A stretch of 9,653 nt of DNA, from positions 1 to 9,653 of the forward strand of contig JAEWST010000122.1 in assembly GCA_023398105.1 (NCBI GenBank), written 5' to 3'. Of the stretch, positions 1 to 5,365 are shown in pieces; the first letter of the stretch is position 1, and each line of letters starts with the position of its first letter. This DNA comes from Bacillota bacterium (GTDB lineage: Bacteria; Bacillota; Clostridia; Acetivibrionales; DSM-1351). A program made the position numbers and the translations under genes. A model generated the notes under the pieces. The model had not been told where the DNA came from and ran no database searches. It saw nothing but the letters and a program-made list of their open reading frames with translations.

Positions 1-169
1 GTACAATTACGTGATCACCAGTATCGCAATGTGGTGTGTATATTGGCTTATTTTTACCTCTTAAAATACTAGCAACTTCACTTGCTAATCTTCCAAGTGG
101 CTTACCTTCTGCATCAACAATGTACCATTTTCTTTCAACTTGTTCTGCTTTTGCCATGAAAGTCTTCAT
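1..169 (-). CDS. rplM: 50S ribosomal protein L13, N-terminal part
   Basis: L13 is an early-assembly protein of the large ribosomal subunit that binds 23S rRNA. The 56 visible residues start MKTFMAKAEQVERKWYIVDA and include the family signature GRLAS followed by KPIYTPHCDTGDHV, which is typical of bacterial L13. The gene runs off the left edge, so roughly the last 60 percent is missing; rpsI (S9) would be expected next. The ATG at 167-169 follows an AGGAGGT ribosome binding site (181-187 on the complement) with an 11-base spacer. It is separated from truA by 673 bases and has its own promoter, so it is probably an independent rplM-rpsI unit rather than a continuation of the ECF-truA transcript. 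Identification is secure from sequence and context. Confidence 0.96.
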   Translation of the reverse strand, partial: MKTFMAKAEQVERKWYIVDAEGKPLGRLASEVASILRGKNKPIYTPHCDTGDHVIV

Positions 170-212
170 TCTTTAATACAACCTCCTCTAAAATCTATAA
201 CCTTTTTATGTT

Positions 213-247
213 AACAGTTAATTTCCTTATTTTTAAAAGTAACCGTT
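213..247 (-). promoter_or_regulatory. Hairpin in the rplM 5' leader
   Basis: In the minus-strand RNA, AACGGUUA (247-240) can pair with UAACUGUU (220-213): eight pairs including one G-U, a wobble that exists only on the mRNA strand. It lies between the predicted transcription start (about 255) and the AGGAGG site. Autoregulatory leaders upstream of rplM are known in Firmicutes, so this could be an L13-binding leader. I cannot match it to the known family from memory, and the stem is short. Confidence 0.4.
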
Positions 248-261
248 TAGGACACTTACAT

Positions 262-290
262 ATTTTAATATAGACGCAACTCCCTGTCAA
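262..290 (-). promoter_or_regulatory. Sigma-A type promoter for rplM
   Basis: On the minus strand a perfect -35 box TTGACA (290-285) is followed after exactly 17 bases by TAAAAT (267-262), five of six matches to the -10 consensus. Transcription would start near 255, giving a leader of about 85 bases. This is the best promoter in the window and fits an independently transcribed ribosomal-protein operon. Confidence 0.75.
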
Positions 291-313
291 GTACAAATTG
301 CTAATAATTTAAT

Positions 314-342
314 TTATCTCTTATTATCTCTCTATTTATCTC
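314..342. repeat. Three direct TTATCTC repeats upstream of the rplM promoter
   Basis: TTATCTC occurs at 314-320, 324-330 and 336-342, with starts 10 and 12 bases apart, close to one helical turn. The cluster begins 24 bases upstream of the rplM -35 box. On the rplM coding strand it reads GAGATAA three times. It may be an activator or UP-element-like site, or simple low-complexity DNA. Confidence 0.35.
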
Positions 343-434
343 AATATATGTCCCATTCTCTTGTATAATCACTTTTCATTTCACTTTTTACAAATTGAAG
401 GCTAATCCACATTTTAGAGTTTAAGCTAGTTAAT

Positions 435-836
435 ACTCCCTTTCGCAACTAAACCATATATGTGTGGAAGACTTATCAAATTAAAAGTTAAATAATTGCA
501 GTAAAATAAGTTGGTTTGCTTAATAGTAAACCCATTTTAAGCTTGAGCATAGCTCGACTTTTCATTCGGAAAGTTGAGTTAGAAATAATCGCATGAATTA
601 TTTCGTAAGAAAGCTTGTGCAATTGATACAAATATTTTATTCAAGAAATAACGAAGGTAGTATTCCAGGTATGTTTACGGTTGTATTTTTCGGGTTGTAT
701 TTATACAACTTATTCAGCAAAAACACTTGTAATTTTTTATATTATCAAACTTCCACTAAATGGAGTATGAATTGCTATAAAATATTGATTCTTTATTTCC
801 TTAAAAACGTGATGTTTCAGTTGCGAAAGTACTACA
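435..836. mobile_element. MITE-like element with 18-base terminal inverted repeats
   Basis: The left end (441-458) reads CTTTCGCAACTAAACCAT. The reverse complement of the right end (813-830) reads CTTTCGCAACTGAAACAT, so 16 of 18 bases match and the first 11 are identical. Similarity stops exactly at 441 and 830. The bases just outside are TACTCC (435-440) and TACTAC (831-836), a plausible six-base target duplication with one mismatch. The 390-base interior encodes no transposase. It does hold a short hairpin repeat (555-600) and a second hairpin, GTTGTAT-tt-ATACAAC (694-709). An open frame at 593-841 crosses the right terminal repeat, lacks a ribosome binding site and is probably not a gene. 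The element starts seven bases past the truA stop. The ends are clear; the family is not recognised. Confidence 0.6.
555..600 (+). repeat. Hairpin-bearing short repeat, copy 1 (inside the MITE-like element)
   Basis: CGACTTT (555-561) and AAAGTTG (570-576) form a seven-pair hairpin with one G-U pair. A tail TTAGAAATAATCGCATGAATTA follows in slightly divergent form in the other copy. Compared with 3878-3922, about 39 of 46 aligned positions agree, and both hairpin arms are identical. Confidence 0.6.
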
Positions 837-842
837 TTTGAA

Positions 843-1580
843 TTAATAATATATCTCCATCAAATATAGTCCCTCTGCAGGTGCAGTTTTACCAGCTCTA
901 GTTCTATCCAGACTATCAATTATCAATGGTATTTCATCTGCATCAATTTTTCCCATTCCAACATATATTAAAGTACCTGCAATTATCCTAACCATATTGT
1001 ATAGAAATCCATTTCCTGAAACTTCTATGCTGATTAAATTGTCTTCTTTTTTTTGAAGCTCTATACTGAATATTTCCCTCACAGTGCTTCTAACCTGTCC
1101 ACCTGTAGCTTGAAAAGCAGCAAAATCATGTTCTCCAACAAAATACTTAGCCGCTTTTTGCATGTTTTTGAAATCCAGTTCTGGTCTTACATGATATGTT
1201 CTATTTCTCATAATTGCAGATGCATGTGCACCATTATATATTAAGTATCTGTATTTTTTACCTTTAGCAGAATATCTTGAATGGAAATCTTCTGAAACCT
1301 CTTCAGATTGTTTAATAACAATATCGCTTGGAAGCAGATTATTTATTGCATAAGAAAATTTATCTCCTGGAATACTTGAATCTGTAATAAAGTGGGCAAC
1401 CTGACCATATGCGTGTACTCCAACATCTGTTCTGCTACAGCCTACTATCCCAACTTTATTCTCCAATAGCTTTGAAATGGACTTTTCAATCGTTTCCTGT
1501 ACTGAAATTGCATTTTTCTGTATCTGCCAACCGTGATAGTTTGTACCATCATACTCAATTTTTAGCTTGATTTTTCTCAT
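843..1580 (-). CDS. truA: tRNA pseudouridine(38-40) synthase TruA
   Basis: TruA converts uridines 38, 39 and 40 of the tRNA anticodon arm to pseudouridine in the cytoplasm. The 245-residue protein has the family length. It opens with MRKIKLKIEYDGTNYHGWQ and carries the catalytic motif GCSRTDVGVHA, in which Asp52 is the expected nucleophile. Other conserved patches are the RYRYLIYNG-like strand (KKYRYLIYNG) and GNGFLYNMVRIIAGTL. The ATG at 1578-1580 was preferred over a TTG at 1613 because homology starts there. Its ribosome binding site is unusual: the strong AAGGAGGT lies at 1638-1645, beyond a hairpin, and a small overlapping ORF starts in between. The gene follows ecfT by 84 bases (51 from the TTG), the usual Firmicutes neighbour. 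A MITE-like element begins just after its stop codon. Confidence 0.95.
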   Translation of the reverse strand: MRKIKLKIEYDGTNYHGWQIQKNAISVQETIEKSISKLLENKVGIVGCSRTDVGVHAYGQVAHFITDSSIPGDKFSYAINNLLPSDIVIKQSEEVSEDFHSRYSAKGKKYRYLIYNGAHASAIMRNRTYHVRPELDFKNMQKAAKYFVGEHDFAAFQATGGQVRSTVREIFSIELQKKEDNLISIEVSGNGFLYNMVRIIAGTLIYVGMGKIDADEIPLIIDSLDRTRAGKTAPAEGLYLMEIYY

Positions 1581-1629
1581 TTTGTGCCCATGTCTCAAAA
1601 TTAAACATAACAAATGAAATATATGACAT
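1555..1629 (-). CDS. Possible 24-residue leader ORF overlapping truA
   Basis: An ATG at 1627-1629 lies eight bases downstream of a strong AAGGAGGT site (1638-1645), ideal spacing for initiation. The frame encodes MSYISFVMFNFETWAQNEKN followed by QAKN, ending in TGA at 1555-1557, 23 bases inside truA in a different frame. No known protein is recognised. It could be a translation-coupling leader peptide for truA, or a by-product of a small insertion or frameshift upstream of truA. The ribosome binding site is seen directly; translation and function are inferred. Confidence 0.35.
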   Translation of the reverse strand: MSYISFVMFNFETWAQNEKNQAKN

Positions 1630-1645
1630 GGTTGGGCACCTCCTT
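1584..1645 (-). promoter_or_regulatory. Hairpin between ribosome binding site and truA start
   Basis: In the mRNA, GUGCCC (1639-1634), a four-base bulge and AUGUC (1629-1625) pair with GACAUGGGCAC (1594-1584): 11 pairs closing a 30-base loop. The ribosome binding site AAGGAGGU (1645-1638) abuts and slightly overlaps the 5' arm. The 3' arm ends three bases before the truA ATG. When folded, the stem hides the small-ORF ATG and brings the binding site close to the truA start. The pairing is visible; the regulatory role is inference. Confidence 0.5.
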
Positions 1646-1664
1646 AATAAATACGTGTAATTTC

Positions 1665-2468
1665 TTATATAGAAACATATTGCATTACCAACACCCAAGC
1701 CATAAATACAGTTGTAATTGATACTACAATAACATCATTTTTTGTGAAACTAAGCTGCTTCATCCTTGTTCTGCCTTCACTTCCCCTATAACACCTTGCT
1801 TCCATAGCTGTTGCCAACTCATCAGCTCTTCTAAAGGCACTAATAAATAGTGGAATTAATACTGGAATAAAGCTTTTAGCTCGTGCAACTAGATTTCCAT
1901 TATCAAAATCCGCACCCCTAGAGGATTGTGCTTTAATAATTTTATCTGTCTCCTCAAGAAGTGTAGGAATAAATCTTAATGCTATAGTCATCATCATTGA
2001 TATTTCATGTACAGGTACCTTAAATCTTTTAAGAAGCCCTAAAAGCTTTTCAATTCCGTCTGTAAGTGATATGGGCGTAGTTGTATAGGTTAAAAGACTA
2101 GCTATAATTATTAGCAAAAATAGCCTAATAGCCATCTTGAAAGCAACATTTACACCTTCATATGTAGGTCTAAGAAATCCAAGCTCAAAAATAGGAGTAC
2201 CGCTTATTGTAAACGTATTAATTATAGCAGCAAAAAAAACTATAAATAAAATGGGCTTCACACCCTTTAAAACAAATTTAATGGGTATCTTTGAGCTAAT
2301 AATTATTATTGCAGTAAAAATTGCAAGTGACAAATACCCCCAATAAGTCTCAATCATAAATATGAATATCATCATTATAAATGTTAGTGTAATTTTCGTT
2401 CTAGGGTCAGCCTGATGCAAAAGTGAATCACCTGGTACATACTGTCCAATTGTTATATCTCTAATCAT
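1665..2468 (-). CDS. ecfT: ECF transporter transmembrane coupling protein EcfT
   Basis: EcfT is the membrane component that couples ATP hydrolysis by EcfA1 and EcfA2 to a vitamin-binding S component in energy-coupling-factor importers. The 267-residue protein begins MIRDITIGQYVPGDS and DPRTK, the conserved family N-terminus. It has hydrophobic segments at about 27-60, 70-88, 110-128 and 246-264. It also carries the two Arg-Gly coupling motifs, SSRGADFD (182-189) and AMEARCYRG (221-229), which contact the ATPases. The start is fixed by homology and by an in-frame TAG shortly upstream. No good ribosome binding site lies at normal distance: the sequence before ATG is A-rich, and GAAGGGAG sits 34 bases upstream (2503-2510). 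It follows ecfA2 by 96 bases and probably shares its transcript. No S component is encoded in the window, as expected for a group II (shared) ECF module. Confidence 0.94.
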   Translation of the reverse strand: MIRDITIGQYVPGDSLLHQADPRTKITLTFIMMIFIFMIETYWGYLSLAIFTAIIIISSKIPIKFVLKGVKPILFIVFFAAIINTFTISGTPIFELGFLRPTYEGVNVAFKMAIRLFLLIIIASLLTYTTTPISLTDGIEKLLGLLKRFKVPVHEISMMMTIALRFIPTLLEETDKIIKAQSSRGADFDNGNLVARAKSFIPVLIPLFISAFRRADELATAMEARCYRGSEGRTRMKQLSFTKNDVIVVSITTVFMAWVLVMQYVSI

Positions 2469-2564
2469 ATTTTTTTCAAAAAGCTAATACCTTTTGATAA
2501 TTCTCCCTTCTAAATTACTATATTTGCCAATACAAACAGATTTATTAGTTTGTAGCATAACAGG

Positions 2565-3413
2565 TTACTTATTCTTTACTAATTGCTTAACTATTTCTTC
2601 CGAAGCTGCTTCAACGGTAAAAACATTATCATTTATATTGGGAAATATCTTTTTCAATTTTTTCATTAAATATGTGATTTGCGGGGCTGATAACCCTATT
2701 TTCTCTAAAGCTTCAGGCTCAGCATATACCTCCCCTGATGGTTTGTCCATAAATACCGTACCTTGATTCATAACAATTACTCTATCTGCTAGCTTCGCTA
2801 TATCCTCCATGCTGTGAGAAACAAGAATTATTGTCATATTGAAATCCTTGTGAAGCTTTTTAATATAGCCAAATATCTCATCTCGTCCCATTGGATCTAA
2901 TCCTGCGGTAGGCTCATCTAAAACCAATATTTTCGGCATCATTGCAACAACTCCAGCAATAGCTACTCTTCGCTTCTGACCACCAGAGAGCTCAAATGGT
3001 GATTTATCAAGAATTATATCACTAAGACCAACTGCTTCCAATGCTTGATTCACTCTCTTATCTATTTCTTCTTGGTTTAAGCCCTGCTTAATTAGTCCAA
3101 ATGCTATATCTTTCTTTACAGTCTCTTCAAAAAGTTGGTGTTCAGGATATTGAAACACAATTCCAACCTGGCTTCTTAGCTCTTTCAAGTTTTTTTGTAG
3201 CGTGTTTATACTATTTATAATTACTTTTCCTTTAGTCGGCTTTAAAATACCATTTAGATGCTGAATCAAGGTGGATTTACCTGAACCAGTATGACCTATA
3301 ATTCCAATGAATTCACCATCGCTTATCTCAATATTTATATCTTGAAGAGCAATTTTTTCAAAAGGTCCTCCATCCATATAAGTAAAATACAAATTCTCAA
3401 TCTTAATTGACAT
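2565..3413 (-). CDS. ecfA2: ECF transporter ATPase EcfA2
   Basis: This is the second ABC ATPase of the energy-coupling-factor module; it forms a heterodimer with EcfA1 under EcfT on the cytoplasmic face. All ABC motifs are intact in the 282 residues: Walker A GHTGSGKST (40-48), Q-loop FQYPEHQLF (87-95, Gln88), signature LSGGQKRR (142-149), Walker B ILVLDEPT (162-169, with Asp166 and catalytic Glu167) and switch His200. GHTGSGKST and FQYPEHQLF are characteristic of the EcfA2 type. The ATG at 3411-3413 has AGGAG (3423-3427) nine bases upstream. In most Firmicutes it directly follows ecfA1; here about 1.95 kb intervenes, so it needs its own promoter, and a good candidate is present upstream. Assignment as EcfA2 rather than EcfA1 comes from the motifs and the order. 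Confidence 0.94.
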   Translation of the reverse strand: MSIKIENLYFTYMDGGPFEKIALQDINIEISDGEFIGIIGHTGSGKSTLIQHLNGILKPTKGKVIINSINTLQKNLKELRSQVGIVFQYPEHQLFEETVKKDIAFGLIKQGLNQEEIDKRVNQALEAVGLSDIILDKSPFELSGGQKRRVAIAGVVAMMPKILVLDEPTAGLDPMGRDEIFGYIKKLHKDFNMTIILVSHSMEDIAKLADRVIVMNQGTVFMDKPSGEVYAEPEALEKIGLSAPQITYLMKKLKKIFPNINDNVFTVEAASEEIVKQLVKNK

Positions 3414-3523
3414 ACCTTTTTACTCCTAAAAATATTCACTAAATGTATTTACATATTATATCTATACCCTGTTCTAACTTTATTTAATTCAATCAACATT
3501 TATGATATAGTTCTATTAATTTT

Positions 3524-3560
3524 GTAGCACTTAGCACAAAACCTATAAATAGGTTGCTAC
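3524..3560 (-). promoter_or_regulatory. Hairpin in the ecfA2 leader
   Basis: AACCTAT (3540-3546) and ATAGGTT (3549-3555) form a perfect seven-pair stem. The adjoining GCTAC (3556-3560) pairs with GTAGC (3524-3528) across an unpaired stretch on one side only. It lies about 110 bases upstream of ecfA2, within the leader predicted from the upstream promoter. It matches no riboswitch I know and is not followed by a T-run in the direction of ecfA2. Confidence 0.35.
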
Positions 3561-3645
3561 GTATTTGACATCACATTTTATGTTTATTTCTCAAACTTCG
3601 CACTTTAAAGAAAAATCCCAGAAATATCACTTGTATTTTTATATG

Positions 3646-3659
3646 TTAGTATATACTAA
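3646..3659. promoter_or_regulatory. Perfect 14-base palindrome TTAGTATATACTAA, possible operator
   Basis: The sequence is its own reverse complement and lies 14 to 27 bases downstream of the -10 box of the candidate ecfA2 promoter, a usual place for a repressor site. The extended arms (ATGT on one side, AACAT on the other) continue with one unpaired base. The regulator is unknown. Confidence 0.4.
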
Positions 3660-3673
3660 ACATTATCAGTATA

Positions 3674-3703
3674 ATATTACAATTCTCACTGAATACCTGT
3701 CAA
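3674..3703 (-). promoter_or_regulatory. Candidate promoter for ecfA2-ecfT-truA
   Basis: The minus strand has a perfect TTGACA (3703-3698), then 18 bases, then TAATAT (3679-3674), a four-of-six -10 box. Transcription would begin near 3667, giving a leader of about 250 bases. A separate promoter is expected because the methyltransferase gene faces the other way and interrupts the operon. Confidence 0.55.
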
Positions 3704-3810
3704 TCTATCATATCATAATTGTGAGATAATATCGAAAAAATTATAACTTATAACTCTAAAACTATCGGCATGTGCAAATTTCCATTTATCAAAAATCAAT
3801 TACTATCTAC

Positions 3811-3859
3811 TTTTTAACTGATGAGTTTGAATTAATAATTCAAATTTCCCAGTTAAAAA
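3811..3859. repeat. Long imperfect palindrome
   Basis: TTTTTAACTG (3811-3820) pairs perfectly with CAGTTAAAAA (3850-3859). Inside it, TTTGAATTA (3826-3834) pairs with TAATTCAAA (3836-3844), with symmetric five-base internal loops between the two stems. In all, 19 pairs span 49 bases. There is no adjacent T-run that would make it an obvious terminator. It lies 19 bases before repeat copy 2. Confidence 0.6.
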
Positions 3860-3877
3860 TCGCACCTAAGAATGGAT

Positions 3878-3922
3878 CGACTTTTCATTACAAAGTTGGC
3901 TTAGAAATAATTGCATAAATTA
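3878..3922 (+). repeat. Hairpin-bearing short repeat, copy 2
   Basis: This is a direct copy of the 555-600 repeat: arms CGACTTT (3878-3884) and AAAGTTG (3892-3898) are identical, the loop is one base shorter, and the tail TTAGAAATAAT is shared. It lies in the ecfA1-ecfA2 gap and has the same orientation as copy 1. Confidence 0.6.
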
Positions 3923-3966
3923 GTTTGGTTAAAAAAGTAACAACGATGGATGCTGAATGTGACCAA

Positions 3967-4020
3967 CCATTGATAAGTTTGGACACCGATAGATTTTTTA
4001 GGTGGGATAGTTGAGTTAAT
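3967..4020 (+). repeat. Degenerate direct repeat A
   Basis: It begins CCATTGATAAGTTTG (3967-3981), identical to 4475-4489. Roughly 37 of 54 bases match repeat B without gaps, ending in GTTGAGTTAA against GTTTAGTTAA. The GTTGAGTTA end also resembles the tail of copy 1 at 555-600. The hairpin is not preserved here. Confidence 0.5.
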
Positions 4021-4474
4021 AACCGATATTAAGTGGCTAAATAGCAACATTTTCTTTGGATAGCTAGCTTTTTCTGTTCTTATACTTAAGCTTTACAAAT
4101 AAATACTGATTTATATTGATAATACAGTGTTGATAATATATTATTGATTATATATTATTATAGTAGCTAATAGTCATTTTAATTTATAGTAATTGGTTTT
4201 GCTGCTATTCAGCCATTGACAATACAATATGCAGCACATGCTTTTAGAAACTCATAAACTATTATTTAGGTACACTTACTTTTCAATGGTCTATGGTTAG
4301 AATATTTCCATGTATTGGTTGGTTTACATACTCTATTTTCTGGAAAACAGAAGCAATGCTAGTATTAGTGTACTACCACCCATGGATGGTAAATTGTACG
4401 ATACCTGAAACACTTAAAATGGATAATTGCTAGTTCTAGCATTTACTAATTATAGTAAATATTTTGTTAACTGC

Positions 4475-4528
4475 CCATTGATAAGTTTGTGTTATCGTGG
4501 ACTTTTTATTTTTGAAAGTTTAGTTAAC
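4475..4528 (+). repeat. Degenerate direct repeat B with hairpin
   Basis: It starts with the same 15 bases as repeat A, 508 bases further on. It keeps a hairpin ACTTT (4501-4505) with AAAGT (4515-4519), like copies 1 and 2. It ends 66 bases before the methyltransferase start, so it may contribute promoter sequence to that gene. Confidence 0.5.
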
Positions 4529-4541
4529 CTAATTCTATTGT
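4512..4541 (+). promoter_or_regulatory. Weak candidate promoter for the methyltransferase gene
   Basis: TTGAAA (4512-4517), 18 bases, then TATTGT (4536-4541). The -35 box lies in the 3' part of repeat B. Only four of six bases match in the -10 box, so this is tentative. Confidence 0.25.
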
Positions 4542-4594
4542 AATTAATAAAGCTATTAAAATTTGCAAATAAACTTGGAGGCAAAATAACATAT

Positions 4595-5194
4595 ATGACT
4601 CAGCACTATTATACAGAAAACCCAGATTCAGAAATAAAAGAAAAAACCTTTTTCGAAAATTTATCTGGTTTACAATTAGAATTCACGTCAGTAAGTGGAG
4701 TATTTTCCTTTGGAAGTAAAATAGATAAAGCTTCCTGTAATTTAATTAAAAACTTTAATCCTAGTGGAAATAATGTACTTGATATTGGCTGTGGTTATGG
4801 AGCCATTGGTCTCTATATTAAAGCTATCTTTCCTGCACAAAAGGTTACCATGATTGATATAAATAACAGAGCCCTCAATTACGCCAAAAACAATGCTAAT
4901 ACAAATAAACTTGAGGTTGAAATTTTAAATAGTAATCTGTTTTCTTCCTTATCCAATAGAATATTTGACGATATAGTTTCAAATCCACCTATTGCAGCAG
5001 GAAAGGAATTAAACACCCATTTAATTGAAGAAGCTTATCAACACTTATCACAAAATGGCTCCCTTTGGTTGGTAGCCTTTCATAATAAGGGTGGTTCAAC
5101 ACTTAAAAACATAATGATGAATATCTTTGGAAATGTTGCAGATATAGATAAAAGCGGAGGAATTAGAGTATACAAGAGTCTAAAAAACTCTTAG
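4595..5194 (+). CDS. Class I SAM-dependent methyltransferase, RsmC/YbxB-like
   Basis: This is probably a cytoplasmic nucleic-acid methyltransferase of the small-domain MTS group that includes RsmC (16S rRNA guanine N2 methylation) and Bacillus YbxB. The 199 residues hold the SAM-binding loop DIGCGYGAIG (63-72), the acidic strand-2 residue Asp88 in MIDIN, and the catalytic SNPPI (129-133), the NPP-type motif of N-methyltransferases acting on bases. The opening HYYTENPDSE and the VFSFGSKIDKAS stretch resemble YbxB; the extra N-terminal domain of E. coli RsmC is absent. GGAGG (4577-4581) precedes the ATG by 13 bases. It is the only plus-strand gene, convergent with ecfA1 and divergent from ecfA2, and it splits the ECF operon. 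In Bacillus the homologue sits between rplL and rpoB. AAGAGT/ACTCTT (5174-5192) forms a weak hairpin at its stop. The exact target base is unproven. Confidence 0.85.
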   Translation: MTQHYYTENPDSEIKEKTFFENLSGLQLEFTSVSGVFSFGSKIDKASCNLIKNFNPSGNNVLDIGCGYGAIGLYIKAIFPAQKVTMIDINNRALNYAKNNANTNKLEVEILNSNLFSSLSNRIFDDIVSNPPIAAGKELNTHLIEEAYQHLSQNGSLWLVAFHNKGGSTLKNIMMNIFGNVADIDKSGGIRVYKSLKNS

Positions 5195-5365
5195 CCAAAA
5201 ACTTTAGTGGTGTCTATAGTTTAAAGCGAACGAATATATCCATTAAACATCACGATCTTTTCTTGACTGATACTATTAATTAATAATTGGATTTGTTTAA
5301 TATACTTACTCTCGCTGATTATACTATCTTAATGACTTTAGTTGGAATAACATACCAAGCGATTA

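Larger units (their letters stand above)
3414..4594. other. Long AT-rich gap between divergent ecfA2 and methyltransferase gene
   Basis: No convincing gene lies in these 1181 bases. The half nearest ecfA2 holds its candidate promoter, a palindrome and a leader hairpin. The middle holds a long imperfect hairpin (3811-3859) and short related repeats (3878-3922, 3967-4020, 4475-4528). An almost pure A/T stretch at 4133-4162 includes the palindrome ATAATATATTAT (4133-4144). A 46-codon open frame at 4293-4433 lacks a ribosome binding site and resembles nothing I know. The content suggests decayed mobile DNA. Confidence 0.6.

Noticed and set aside
593..841. 82-codon plus-strand open frame in the truA-rplM gap
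   Set aside because: It lacks a ribosome binding site, crosses the right terminal inverted repeat of the MITE-like element, lies in AT-rich DNA and resembles no known protein.
1581..1613. Extension of TruA to a TTG start, adding 11 residues
   Set aside because: The added residues are not family-like and the strong ribosome binding site is 24 bases away; MRKIKLKIEYDG is the usual start.
2532..2553. ACAAAC/GTTTGT inverted repeat after ecfA2 considered as a terminator
   Set aside because: It has only six mostly AT pairs with a ten-base loop and no following T-run, and it lies inside an operon-like gene pair.
4133..4162. A/T-only stretch considered as a replication-origin unwinding element
   Set aside because: There are no DnaA-box clusters, dnaA, dnaN or plasmid replication genes; it is better explained as AT-rich intergenic drift.
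4293..4433. 46-codon plus-strand frame, rich in Trp and Tyr, between the repeats
   Set aside because: There is no ribosome binding site, its open stretch is bounded upstream by a stop, and no family is recognised; it is probably chance or decayed sequence.
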